Shown here: positions 52,700-63,425 of the stretch, in pieces
Position numbering within the stretch: the first letter of the stretch is position 1
How the letters are laid out: each line of letters begins with the position of its first letter
From: Reticulitermes speratus
Taxonomy: Eukaryota; Arthropoda; Insecta; Blattodea; Rhinotermitidae
Length of the DNA: 64,000 bases
Reading direction: 5' to 3'
Assembly (NCBI GenBank): GCA_021186555.1
Contig: JAJKFL010000005.1
Span: 10,753,178-10,817,177 of the forward strand
Position numbers and translations under genes: made by a program
The notes under the pieces: model-generated
What the model saw: the letters and a program-made list of their open reading frames with translations, nothing else
Databases searched by the model: none
Told to the model about the DNA's origin: nothing

Positions 52700-54354
52700 C
52701 TTCGTTTTCAGCTGTTCAACCTTGTCTATATTTGCTTGTAGTTTTTCTTCTAACTTGATATTGAAGGGGCTTCAAACGGGGACGTCGCTGCACTCACTGC
52801 GACGCTTTCTCGTTGTTAACCTCCTTTCAGCAACATCAGGAACAGGAGACATTTTGTTCAGCATCACTTGTAATAACTGTTTTTTTGCAGGATGCTGCCG
52901 GTTGTTATCTTGATGTCTCAGTTGATGCTCTGGCTAACTGATGTAAATTACTCATGCATTGTTCTGACGTTTCGTTTAATGAGACTTGGGCTGTCTGGGA
53001 CAACAGTGGTTTAGTCAGAGACTGTGAATACGATGTTCTATATGCTTGTGTTGGAGATTAAATAGATGTTGATGCCGCGGGTAGGATTCTTGTAGTCTGT
53101 GAGAATCATAATTATGCGATTGAACAAGACAGTTATGGATGAAAGACAGCGGAGCATTTACTTTAAAACTTAGCACCTACGGTTTCATCATGCTGAGAGT
53201 CTGCCATTTCTAGCGACGCAGGAAAAAGGAAGCCTAGATCGGAGAAAATCCCACGATTTTAGGAAAATATACCACTCGACAAGTCGTAGTGAAAGCAATG
53301 TTGACACGGCTTGCAGTATCCTTTACTGCGATTTATAGGTAGGAATATTTTCGCATCCACTGAGCGCAGCCTTCATTAAATGCATTTTTAAGGGCTTCAT
53401 GTATAGCGTGGTCAAGAGTTTGAAGCTTGTATGTGGTATTTGGAGGCAAACTTAGCATGTTCACATCATGTGCTCGAGCGAAAACAATAAAACAGAAATT
53501 TCTTTCAACACCTCTATCAACAGTATACAATACTGGATCGATTACAATAGGGTAGACTCTTCTAAAAATGTTGACCGATTTAAGGAATTGGTGATCCACC
53601 CATTAGGTTGGTCATCAAATAAACTCCTTCCGGATTGTTTTTCTTAACCACATTTTCCATTCTCGCTCTTGTAAATACAAACAGAGGAGAAAGAGCCTTA
53701 TCTTCTAATACATCAGTGACGCATAAAAGCACAGTGACATTTCTTCACCTTTCTCCTAAGGTCCGTTTTTCTACCTGCGCTTTTCCTCTCATTAATAACG
53801 CTTTTGTTACATTTTGATGGACACAGGGCACTCCAGTTACTTTCGCGTTGAAAATTCATGATGCAGTAAAAGAATGTTTGTCAGTCAGTTCTTTCAATTT
53901 ATCAAAACGTCGATCAACTTGGGACGTACTGATGCCGACAGCTCTCCGCACACTTGTTGCCTATGTACACTTTTACCTTCAGCCTGGGTGTTTGGTCATA
54001 GGTCATGTTAAAAGTCCTTCCCGCAGTTCTTCTTTGCTGGTTAAATGGATGTAAAATTTTTAAGTATTCGGCACACTCAACTGCCACTTTTCCAAATTCT
54101 TATTTTGTAAGTGGCATGAGCCAAATATCCAAGTCATTAGTGTAAGCCATCAAATCTCCTTCTTCGTCAGAAAGCATCTTTCCTAATGTACCAATGAACG
54201 GCGCGAGCGTCACATATTTCGTCTCGTTACGAATGTGATTCATCAGTATGTCATGCGGTGAACTTTTAGGAACTGAATAAGCTTCACCTGTTTCTCTCAC
54301 TGACGTGTTCTTACTCAGGGCTTTATCAAAAGCAGCTTTTATTTTATCCTCCAT
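52700..54354 (-). pseudogene. pogo/Tigger-type (Tc1/mariner superfamily) transposase relic
   Basis: From 54354 the minus strand reads MEDKIKAAFDKALSKNTSVR and GEAYSVPKSSPHDIL, a Psq-type helix-turn-helix. Around 53815-53640 shifted frames show QVEKRTLGER, NVTVLLCVTDV and FVFTRARME, the region of the first catalytic residue in pogo-type DDE domains. The frame 53333-53599 has HQFLKSVNIF, HDVNMLSLPPNTTYKLQTLD and KNAFNEGCAQWMRK, the conserved PP-TTH-LQPLD block near the third catalytic site. Several frameshifts and an LD(G/N)-to-other change make it inactive. The limit at the 3' side is approximate. Confidence 0.75.
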
Positions 54355-54482
54355 CCAGTGGACTCATTTGCATGCAATGTTGCGTTTCTTCTCCATCTTG
54401 ATTTCACTGAATAAGACCATAAATAAAAATTACACCACAAATGATACTTGCAGAGGCATCTGCCTAACCTAACTGTAATTAT

Positions 54483-54680
54483 TCTAGACATTCACTAACA
54501 AAATGCACAAATCATTAACAAGGTGCAATTAGCCCCTTATCATAGTCAAACCCTACACATGTCTCGGCTCTCTAGGGTTTGACTATGATAAGGGGCTAAT
54601 TGCACCTTGTTAATGATTTGTGCATTTTGTTAGTGAATGTCTAGAATAATAAAAATGCACGGTGAATTAAGACTAAAAAA
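54483..54680 (+). mobile_element. Foldback element FB-10 (hairpin)
   Basis: The perfect 13 bp direct repeat TAACTGTAATTAT flanks it at 54470-54482 and 54681-54693. Arms of about 85 bp run from 54483 (TCTAGACATTCACTAAC) to 54570 and from 54573 to 54647. The block GTGCATTTTGTTAGT lies near the arm end, and the tail AAAAATGCACGGTGAATTAA follows the right arm. No hammerhead-like core; the loop holds CACATGTCTCGG. Confidence 0.9.
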
Positions 54681-54693
54681 TAACTGTAATTAT

Positions 54694-55420
54694 GTTGTCT
54701 TACAGAAACCGACACCATGTTGTCCGATACTTTTAGAAGAACCACCTCTGTAAGAACTCTGTTTAGTTTAAAGCGTTTTCTTTTTCATAATGTAACTTTA
54801 TGTCCATAATATGTGCGTATTCAGAAATAATGAATGCAGTCACTAAAATCCATTCAGTCGCTTGCCAAAAATAAACTATGACTTTCAACAAAGACCCGTA
54901 TGTTCAAAATACACCTAAAGACTAATCATTACAAAGCAGCAACTCCAAATGGCTGACGCTCTCTACTAAAGGTAACGGCAAGTTATTCGTGCCGGTACGT
55001 GCTTCCATCTACTGTAGATAGTGAAGAAGTTGCACTGTCTGCTACCACCCGCTGGTCGGTACTACCCGAACTTCCCCTGTATGTAGAAGTGTTTATCTAT
55101 TTCGGTTGATGCGTTACAAAGAATAAAATTGTCCGTTTAGAATTTTAAAATAATAATACCTTACATCCTTGAAGTGAAGGAATTAAGGTTATGACATGTG
55201 TGTCTAAGAGGAGTACTATCAGGTATTGTATATAGTGTAACCGAACTTTGCTGGTTACTTTTTTGTAAATTAATATACATCAATTTACAGGACAGTCCTT
55301 TTCAAAGGTTTTAACTTTATTTCCATTATAACAATATAAACGTTAACACAATACCATCCGTCCAGTCCATTCCTTTACTGAACGCCAACTGTCGCGGGAC
55401 ACCTGGTCGTTTCTTTTTCT

Positions 55421-55421
<1 letters not shown>
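54694..55421. other. No recognised feature
   Basis: AT-rich, no motif. Confidence 0.35.

Positions 55422-55423
<2 letters not shown>

Positions 55424-55462
<39 letters not shown>
55424..55462. repeat. TA microsatellite
   Basis: An uninterrupted (TA)n run of about 38 bp. Confidence 0.95.
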
Positions 55463-55464
<2 letters not shown>

Positions 55465-56101
55465 GAGTGGGGAGGGAGAACCGAACTGCTCCAACAATAC
55501 TAGTATATAAGTGCTCCAATAATGTTCAGCTACAATAGTCACCTTACCCCACGACTTGACCGGCGCATTTTAATGCCTAAATTTCATGTGTTTGGGAGAA
55601 AGTATTTGTGGTGTTTTATTTTAAATTTTTGAAGCAGTTTGACCAGTATTAATTAAATTTGGTATAAACTTTAGCCCCCTAGATTCCATTCCAAAGCCGT
55701 GTTTCAACTTCCTACAATCAGTACTAACAACGTGACATAAGAAAGAACCTGTGAGGTGCGACACTAGCACCACTCTACGAAAGTACGCTGATGTGATGCA
55801 TGGTAACAGGCCTTGGAAAAATATGCAACTCTTGTTAAAGTGATGCTTTCATAGAAACTAAAATAAAAAACACAAGCAGCTTGCAAAAACTTTCTTCAGC
55901 TTTGAATTTCATGGAGATAACTAGTGAAACATTCTAGCTACATTTAAACATTGACACATATTACGTAAAGAATATTTGTGTAATTAAGAACAACGAGGTA
56001 TAAAAAGTCACGTTTTGGCACCTGATGTATATAAAAACACGTGTGCCGCAATACATGAAAGTTGTAAATTTTACTACAAAAACGAGTATCCCTGAACATT
56101 A
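55463..56101. other. No gene; possible dispersed repeat segment
   Basis: GAAGCAGTTTGACCAGTATT near 55630 and the following 150 bp share wording with 60965-61130 (CAGCTGAACAGTTTGACCG), which may be a diverged repeat family. Confidence 0.35.
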
Positions 56102-56109
56102 CTCTAAAT

Positions 56110-56694
56110 CAGGGGTTCTTAAACCTTTTTGTGCCACGTGCGTTTTTGAGAGTCTAGTGAAACCTACGGACCACTTCTCAGAAAAATGTATTTAAATGCA
56201 TAAAATAAAATACATAGACGTAGAATCTATATTTATATATTGCATTCTATAATATATTGTATTACATAGAGATTGTATTACAAAGGAAACTAATTATGCT
56301 CAAATACAGTTTCAAAAATATTAAAAAATAACAAGTATGTAATATGGTAATATATATGTTTCTTTATTAATCCATTAAATCAATAATAAGACAATACATA
56401 AATTTAAAAAATAGGTAAGTTGAAATTAAATTAATTTTTTTAAAGACATTTCAGTGCGAAGGCAAATGTATTCTGGTTTCCCTTTCTTAGGCTATAATAA
56501 TTTCAGATAGTGAGTTTTATTGAAGTTAACAAATAATTTTGGAGTCTAAGAGGCCATAAATTACTTTGTTGCCTACATTTATTATTGAATGAAAGGCTAT
56601 AGGTTAGTGAAAGAAGTTGTAATTTTTTTCCCATCCAAGTTCACGGGCCCCCTGAAATCTATGGGGTCCGTGGACCCCAGGTTAAAAACGGCTG
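56110..56694. mobile_element. hAT-type MITE, 585 bp
   Basis: 8 bp target duplication CTCTAAAT (56102-56109) and CTCTAGAT (56695-56702), one mismatch, fitting the nTCTAGAn preference of Buster/Charlie-type hAT elements. Termini: left CAGGGGTTCTTAAACCT, right complement CAGCCGTTTTTAACCTGGGG. The subterminal part has GTGCCACG and CCTACGGACCACTTCTCAGA, then AAATGCATAAAATAAAATAC. No coding frame. Parts of the interior resemble hAT MITE sequence that I remember from vertebrates; see findings. Confidence 0.85.
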
Positions 56695-56914
56695 CTCTAG
56701 ATCATATGAAGTATATTTTGCAATGAGAAAACGTTTGTCTGTATTGCTATAAGTTTTGCACATCAGTGAACAAAGCTAGGATACGTCAACTATAATTCAT
56801 AAGCAGGAAAATAAAATATGGATCCCGTATAGTTCGTCCCAAATAAAAATTTCCTTGATCCCTAAGTAAAGTATGTTGTAATTTCATATCTACCGTTTAT
56901 ACTTGGAACAAGTC

Positions 56915-57145
56915 GTGAAGTATTAACCTAGTTGCTGCAGTACAGGCTGGACATCAGAAAAATCGTGGTTCGATTCCCAGCAGGGACAAGCGACGTTTCT
57001 GTTGTCCAAGCGTCCAGTTTCTTTGGACTACCCAATCTTCTACCCAATGGATACCGGGCGCTCTTTCGCCGGAGTTAAGGTGGCTGGGACGTGAAGTTGC
57101 ACACTTGCCTCCAACTAATGCCGAGATAAAGAACTGTGGCATATC
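56915..57145 (+). mobile_element. tRNA-like SINE, family F
   Basis: TAGTTGCTGCAGTACAGGC (A-box region) and CGTGGTTCGATTCCCAGC (B-box), then GGCTGGGACGTGAAGTTGC and CTAATGCCGAGATAAAGAAC. It shares the body with 18006-18250. Confidence 0.72.
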
Positions 57146-57879
57146 TTTACTCCTCCATATGCCTTTATGTTTTGGTGCTTAGGCACTGTGGCAAATTTAG
57201 TCTTCATGAAGACGTCTAAAGATACTTGCTCCTCTTTCGATACAGGAACTGAGTAAGGCTACGAAAAGTGTGTAAGGAGTCCAAGTGATAAAGTAGAAAT
57301 ACCCGCAGGTTGGAAATCTCTTGTAGACGAGTTTGTTTCAAAGTTCCAAGTGCCTAGAGCGTGTATTCGCTCCTGGCGTCAGATATCGAGACATTGACCT
57401 TGAGATGGCATGGAAGGAACTTCGAAGTGATTGTTTGAATGGACGTACAAAATGTTTCCGATACATATGAAGGAACACAGTCAAGAAAAAGAAAACTTGT
57501 AATCTGAACTTCCACTTTCCGATATACCGTTCCTTTGCCAAAGTTTGTTCTCAAACTTCTAGGTCTCGAGCAATGTTACATTTTCTGCGTCCAGCATACC
57601 TCTGTGAACGGAGAAGGCAATAAAAGGCGAGAGGTTCAGTCAGCTTTATATCTCTTTCTTAGTGCCTGTTATGGAATATTAAAACTGGTGTGACAGTCTT
57701 ATAAATGATTCTCAGTAAAGTGACTGATTTCGTACTGGACAGCAGGGCACCGATAGGTTTATTCCAGATCTGGGAACCAACGAGCATTCTGGCCAGTGGA
57801 TACAATACAGGCAGAGTGCGGATCCTTCCATTCAGCTTTATCTGCACTCCCGCATACAGTAATAACTTCACTTTTGAGT
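57146..57879. other. No recognised feature
   Basis: No motif; two overlapping minus-strand frames at 57338-57554 look like chance. Confidence 0.35.
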
Positions 57880-58016
57880 TTATCGTAGCGGTATTTATAA
57901 ATAACACTGTCTTCTGGGATCTGATACCATGTGTACTCTGGTATGAGTACACCAACTTTTCGGAGAACCCTGCTGATTTCATCCACATGGTACACCCTGG
58001 AGATGGAAGCAGCTGA
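57880..58016 (+). repeat. Dispersed repeat fragment (VFWDLIPC type)
   Basis: The frame reads FINNTVFWDLIPCVLWYEYT and ends HPGDGSS. It resembles repeat-derived peptides of the form VFWD-x-x-PC that I associate with insect transcripts. Element class unknown. Confidence 0.45.
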
Positions 58017-58374
58017 CTACTTCTACGTCGTTTGGGCTATCCTGTTATAGTCGCATTTAATTTTCTGTATCGTCATTTTCTCCTGTTTTATGTGTCTCTT
58101 AGTCTACATTGTTTTTACGTTAACCCTTTATACTTTCTCTGCCGTCTCCGCCCTCGGCTCTGTTCAGTTTCGTGAGATCGTATCTTTCCGCAACAGACTC
58201 CTGCGTTTGTGGTTCACTTAGTGACAGTTTATCCCTAACTTTCCGGGCACCACATAGTGACCAGTATCACAGGCAGCTCCATATTGCCGTCATATAAAGA
58301 ATTTTACTTGTATATACCTGGGGTTTGGAATGGGTTTGAAATTTGGACACGTCCTTTAGTGGAGTTATTTAGGC
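58017..58374. other. No recognised feature
   Basis: Nothing recognised. Confidence 0.35.
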
Positions 58375-59045
58375 TGCATCTCTTTGAGAACAAACTGCGG
58401 TGGGGGTGGATATTTGTACCAAGTGGAAGGAAGTAACGGGAGGCTGGAGAGAACTGCATAATGAGGAGCTTCATGATTTGTACTTATCACCAGTTCTTTT
58501 TAGGATTATGAAACAAAGTTAGATGGACTAGGTGGGATATGCAGCAGGCATCGACAAGATGATAAACGCTGGCCAAATTTTAGGTGTAAAACCCACAGGA
58601 AAGAGAGCTCTCTTGAATGGCTACCCACAAAATAAAATTAACATTGGAATGCCTATACAATGTCGATCCCAGTGGCCAAGCGGTCTAAGGCGTGGGTTTA
58701 CGGCCGCTCGTTTGCTGGGATTATTGTTTCGAATCCCGCTGGGTGCAGGGATGTTTGTCTCTTGTGAGTGTTGTGTTGTCGGCTAGAGTCTCTGGCGACG
58801 GGCCGATCACTCATCTAGAGGAGTGTGATAGAGGAACCTTGTAGAGGAGGCCTAGGCCCACTAGAGCTCTCGAGCTGTGAGAAAATAATGCCTAGAGAGA
58901 ATATACCCTATCTTACGGAAATAAGATTTGAATATATGACTTGGATTCATCTGTCTGAGGAAACTGTCCAGTGGCGGGCTCTTCTGAACATAGCAGTAAG
59001 TCTTCGGATTCCATTAATGTTGGCATATTTCTTAACTAGCTGAGA
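58375..59045 (+). pseudogene. Non-LTR retrotransposon 3' end (family L1c), split by a SINE
   Basis: The first part (58375-58647) covers the GPKWDEVTGGW-LHNEELHDLY region through the VGKPxGKR region. The second part (58897-59045) reads EIRFEYMTWIHLSEETVQWR and ALLNIAVSLRIP, the family's C-terminus. Between them sits a family B SINE (58658-58886). Confidence 0.75.
58658..58886 (+). mobile_element. SINE family B copy inside the retrotransposon relic
   Basis: AATGCCTA(T/G)A at 58648-58657 and 58887-58896 is a 10 bp target duplication. Head TCGATCCCAGTGGCCAAGCG, B-box-like TTGTTTCGAATCCCGC, body with GTCTCTTGTGAGTGTTGTG, tail GTAGAGGAGGCCTAGGCCCA. Internal deletion near 58830. Confidence 0.85.
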
Positions 59046-59189
59046 GGCCGTTACCTTCTCACGTCTTTCTTTACAAAAGTTAACCATCTACGTTCATTGG
59101 TTTTGGGTGTCGCTCGAATTACTTGCAAATATTCTGCCCCATCATTTGCCTGCAGAAGCTGAGGAAGATCATGGGACTTGTTAGTTGGA

Positions 59190-59270
59190 TTAGCTGGTCT
59201 CCGGCATACGATTCACACCCGACGTCTCTCGAAAGTCGGAACAGAGTGCTGACCACTGGACCACAACTTC
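59190..59270 (-). mobile_element. tRNA-like SINE head fragment
   Basis: Minus strand: TGTGGTCCAGTGGTCAGC (A-box) and GGGTGTGAATCGTATGCCGG (B-box) with tRNA-like spacing. The body does not match other copies closely. Confidence 0.5.
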
Positions 59271-59394
59271 GGTGCTTGCAATCTTAGTGACTCCATTATA
59301 AACATCTTCATACGGTAACTGGAAAGCAAGGATTCACCAGCAGCATTAATCAAAAGTACTTCTACCAGATTAGAAAATGTACAAGGTAAAGCTT

Positions 59395-59585
59395 ACGCTA
59401 GAACAGGCCATAAAGGCCCAGAGGGGGAGTAGAGGTATAGCTCTACTCTTTCTTTAACCTCGGCGCTAGATGGGGTTTGTGGTCAACGCCACGCCCCGGT
59501 TGCTTTACCCCCGGGAAGGAGATCCGGAACCCATAGTACAGGAGGCTGAGTGGGCCCTACGGCCATTCTGGACCATTTATACGAG
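59395..59585 (-). mobile_element. SINE family E, 3' part
   Basis: On the plus strand CATAAAGGCCCAGAGGGGG, AGGTATAGCTCTACTC, CGCTAGATGGGGTTTGTGG and CTTTACCCCCGGGAAGG match 24396-24510 and 31070-31145. The tRNA-like head is missing. Confidence 0.75.
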
Positions 59586-59604
59586 ATTAAGGTTATTAAA
59601 TTTT

Positions 59605-60055
59605 TACACAGAGTTGTAGTAATGCTTCTTTTGTATGGGTGTGAAACTTGGTCTGACACATTAAAGGAAGAGACGTAGTCTGACCGTGTTCGAGAATATG
59701 GTGCTGATGGGAGTGCGTGGATGTAAGGAAGAGTAACTAACAGGAAGCTTCGTGATTTTTACTCGTCGCAAAATATTGTTTGGGTGATCATATAGAGGAA
59801 GGAGTAATGGGCAGCGTATGTGGCACGCATGGAAGATAATGCCTACAAAGTTTTGATAGGAAACCCTGAAATAAAGAGGCCTCTAAGAATGCCAAGTTGT
59901 TGATGAGAGGATAATATTAAAGTGGGTTTTAAAAGTAAGATTTGAGGGGTGTATTATAGTCCTGGGTCAGCTTAGGTATGATTGGATGGATGTTGTGAAC
60001 ACCGTAATGAATCTCCGGGTTCCGTAAAACTTGGGGGATATTTTTACTATCTCAG
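59605..60055 (+). pseudogene. Non-LTR retrotransposon 3' end (family L1c), uninterrupted copy
   Basis: LLLYGCETWSDTLKEET at about 59620-59670, then shifted frames through the VGxPE region to the end (GGGTTCCGTAAAACTTGGGG near 60018). It shows the empty site for the piggyBac-like insertion at 42154. Confidence 0.75.
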
Positions 60056-61139
60056 GACCTGTTAGGTATTCTGCACGGAGTTAGGCGCTAAATCATTCTA
60101 GCGAAACGGTTGCTTGTAGCGGCAGCTGGCTGGCGTCTCACAGACGTATTTGCAAAGCAAGGAACAGCTCTGTTATTTAGAAATTCATATAAGATTGTTT
60201 ACTTACGGGAGGAATGAAATGAAACCATACGTGAACAAACACTGTAGATACCGCTAGCGAATAATGAAGTCACTTTGCGCTGTAAGAGGAGTGTCTAGGT
60301 TTAGTTGTTATGACTGATACAATTACATTAACCTAAACTAGAAATTCCGTTTCCATTCTGTGACGGTCTGCGTTCCAGTACTTCTATTTCGCCTTGAACT
60401 GGATTCAAATGCATACGGTTTGAACGTTACAGACCCGTTGAACCGGCTGTATTTGCTTCACAATTTGACCCACATTTGGAAATTGCATACTCTCTCCTAC
60501 ATGTGTGCAGTGCATACTTGATTACAGCTAATTTTCATCCCCAACCTAGTTAAGTGTTACAGTATTCCGTTGTCTCTTGTATACTCCTATATGCAATGTC
60601 AAATTTTTTTTTTCTGCCTAAACACTGGCCTACGATTTAAATTGTTTTTATATGCAGGTCCGCGGTAGAAAACCGGAAACAGAAGTCATAGAGTTTTTCA
60701 TTCAGTTACAATTCTGCTGCCCATATCCAAAGCCTTATTTTTATTTTAAAAAAAATCTTATCTACCAATTCAAATATAAGTGAATATATCTTCCCATTAA
60801 CACTGTATCTAGTGAGTAATGCACAAGCTTCGGTTTAATATGCTCCTAAAGTTATATCTTTAACAGAAACTCACGTCTTCAGCTGTTTTTCTTTCTCAAA
60901 AATAAACCAAAAGGCTTCTGAGATCACCATATTGTCTGTGTGTGTTTATGTGTCTGTTATTTAAGCAGCTGAACAGTTTGACCGATTATCACGAAATTTA
61001 ATATGCATGTTACGCCATTCAATGATACTTCCATAATTACTAATAACATGGAGGACTCACGAAATTGTGAGATATGGGCGACATTAGTGGCACATAACCT
61101 TAGGTTCCGAAATTGTGTGTAATAAGGGAAAAAATGTGA
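60056..61139. other. No recognised gene
   Basis: AT-rich. The part 60965-61130 may be a diverged copy of a repeat also seen near 55630. Confidence 0.35.
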
Positions 61140-62270
61140 AAAATTAATAAAAATGCAACAAATTTAGGGAAAGACCTGATAATAGACGGACAGGTCTTTG
61201 AAGGAGTTCAGAATTTTGAAATTTTGAAATTTGATATAAGGAAAGAAATAAGTGAAGAAATAAAATTGAAGATTGCTGCTGGCAATAGATACTATTCTTC
61301 ATTATCGCGTAGTCTGTCTTACGTCAGGTCCATAGCCTTGTCTAAAGCGAGGTCTCCAAAGAGTGCAATATAGTGTTTCTTCTTTCAGTTTCCAGTATAT
61401 TCTCTTTTCCTTAAGTCCATCCAGTAACTGCTTATGCCTTCTTCCTCGTCTTTCCATCCCTTCTATCTTTCTTTCAGTAACGTCTTGTATAAGGCATTTT
61501 CTACACAAGATATGGTCAATCCAGTTAGACTTCCTTTTCTTTTGTGCAGGTTGTTCCTTTTCTCTTTGACTCTTTGTAATACTTTTTCATTTTTCACACT
61601 GTCGGTCCAACTGATCTTCTCCATCCTTCCCCACCGCCACATTTCCAAACGTTCAAGGTATTTCTGAGCTACTTTCCGAAGTGTCCAAGTTCCAACACCA
61701 TAAAAAGCTATGCTCCAAATTTAGCATTTCACTAGATTCGGAGCGTAGTGTTGCATGGTGCAATATGATTTAAAAGATATTTAAGTCTAGAGCTATAATT
61801 AAAACAGTAAAAATCAAAATATATACAGCAATAGTGAAACTGATTGTTACACATGGAAGTGAAACATGACCCATAGCAGAAAAGGATATGAAAAGATTGA
61901 GTTCATGGCAGAGGAAAAATCTTAAGGAGGATGTGTTGACCAGTGGTAGAACAAGGAAAATGTAGAATAAGAACTAATGAGGAATTACAGGAAATGTATA
62001 ATGATTTGGATATTGCAGCATACATTAAAAAAAGATTGGCATGAGTAGGAAAATTAGTGAGAATGGACCATGTGAGAGTAGCTAAGAAGACATTCGATAA
62101 TGAAGTGGGGGGAAGGAGAATAATGGGAAGACCAGGACTGAGATGGTTGGAAGACGTTGAAAAAGAGCTTCTGGAGATGGGGATGAAAATATGGTGGCAG
62201 AAGGCAGCAAATAGAGAAGAGTGGGAGTCCGTAATTAAAGAGGACAAGGCTCTCAGAGGACCGTAGAACC
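61140..62270 (+). pseudogene. Second non-LTR retrotransposon relic, split by an RTE fragment
   Basis: Left part: GQVFEGVQNFE, then EEIKLKIAAGNRYYSSLS (61195-61306), a thumb-region segment. Right part: KIKIYTAIVKLIVTHGSET (near 61800-61860), then the frame 62057-62266 with MRMDHVRVAKKTF, GGRRIMGRPGLRWLEDVEKE and WESVIKEDKALRGP, a distinct C-terminal type. An RTE 3' fragment (61311-61740) sits between, flanked by GCGTAGT at 61307-61313 and 61743-61749. Confidence 0.75.
61311..61740 (-). mobile_element. RTE retrotransposon, 430 bp 3' fragment
   Basis: Aligns with 11111-11560. The minus-strand frames show MEMWRWGRMEKISWTD and ERKIEGMERRGRRHKQLLD, homologous to the C-terminus of the element at 11108-14520, then the same 3' end. 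5'-truncated, inserted in the relic at 61140-62270. Confidence 0.9.
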
Positions 62271-62878
62271 AAGCATAAGAAAGTAAAGAAGTAATATTTT
62301 TAGGATGTAAAAGACTAAAATGGCGGCGGCATAAAATGTATATTTAGCCGTACATAATGCATTATGGGAGGCAAGAATGCGAAATTTGGTACAGATCTAT
62401 CGCAAACATACCTAACCAATCGATATGAATATTGTTTGTAATGGAAATTACAAACGTGGCCGTGTTTTAAATTTTGAGCTTATATCCGACATATTATACA
62501 TAAATAATCCTTACCTCTATAATATGCTCTTTCCAAATAAATAAATAAATAATAAATAAAGAAGCCGGGAAGATTCTAAAATATAAAGACCTTATAATAG
62601 AAATATAGCACATGTGGAAAGTAAAACAGAAAGTGATACCAGTAATAATAGGGGCATCTGGAACCATCTCAAAATCATTAAAAAAAATACCTTAGTCACA
62701 TGCCGGGAAAGCACGAAATCAAGGAACTACAGAAAACACCCTTACTGGGCACTGCACACGTACTGCGGGAAGTACTGATGTAAAGGTACAAAAACATTCA
62801 ACATGGGAAATAACATTACATGTACCACAAATTGTAACTACAGAGTAGCTATAACACTGTATACCCGAGAAATATGGT
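62271..62878. other. No recognised feature
   Basis: AT-rich, AAAT microsatellite near 62540. It may hold diverged upstream parts of the next retrotransposon fragment. Confidence 0.35.
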
Positions 62879-63425
62879 TTGTTTCAGGTACATAATTGTA
62901 AATATTTTGCCTCCTTTTTGTATGGGTGTGAGGCTTGGTCTCTCGTATTGAGGGAGGAACATAGGCTGAAGGTGTTCGAGAATAGGGTGCTGAGGAAGGT
63001 GTTTGGGCCTAAGAGGGACGAGGTGACAGAGGAATGGAGAATACTACATAACGAGAAGCTTTATGCTCTTTACTCCTCACCAAATGTCATTCGTGTGATC
63101 AAATAAAGAATAATGAGATGGGCAGGGCATGTGGCACGTATGGGGGACAGGAGTAGTGCATAAAGTGTTTTGGTATGGAGAACTGAGGGAAGGAGACCAC
63201 TTGGAAGACCGAGGCATAGATTGGAGGATATTATTAAAATGGTTCTTCAACAAGTGGGATGGGGGGGCATGGACTGGATTGCTCTGGCTCAGGATACGAA
63301 CAGGTGGCGGGCGCTTGTGAATGGTGTAATGAAGTTTCGGGTTCCATAAAATTCGGGGAATTTCTTGACTATCTGAGGGAGTATTAGCTTCTAAGGAAGG
63401 ACTCTGCTTCATGTAGTTAGTTAGT
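62879..63425 (+). pseudogene. Non-LTR retrotransposon 3' end (family L1c), best copy
   Basis: The frame 62879-63106 reads FLYGCEAWSLVLREEHRLKV, FENRVLRKVFGPKRDEVTEE and [20 protein letters not shown]. After frameshifts the VxGMxE-xRPLGRPR region lies near 63180-63215 and [14 protein letters not shown] near 63295-63350. The untranslated end (GGGAATTTCTTGACTATC, AAGGAAGGACTCTGC) follows, then TTAGTTAGTTTATTTGTTTG. It is the reference for the other copies. Confidence 0.85.
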
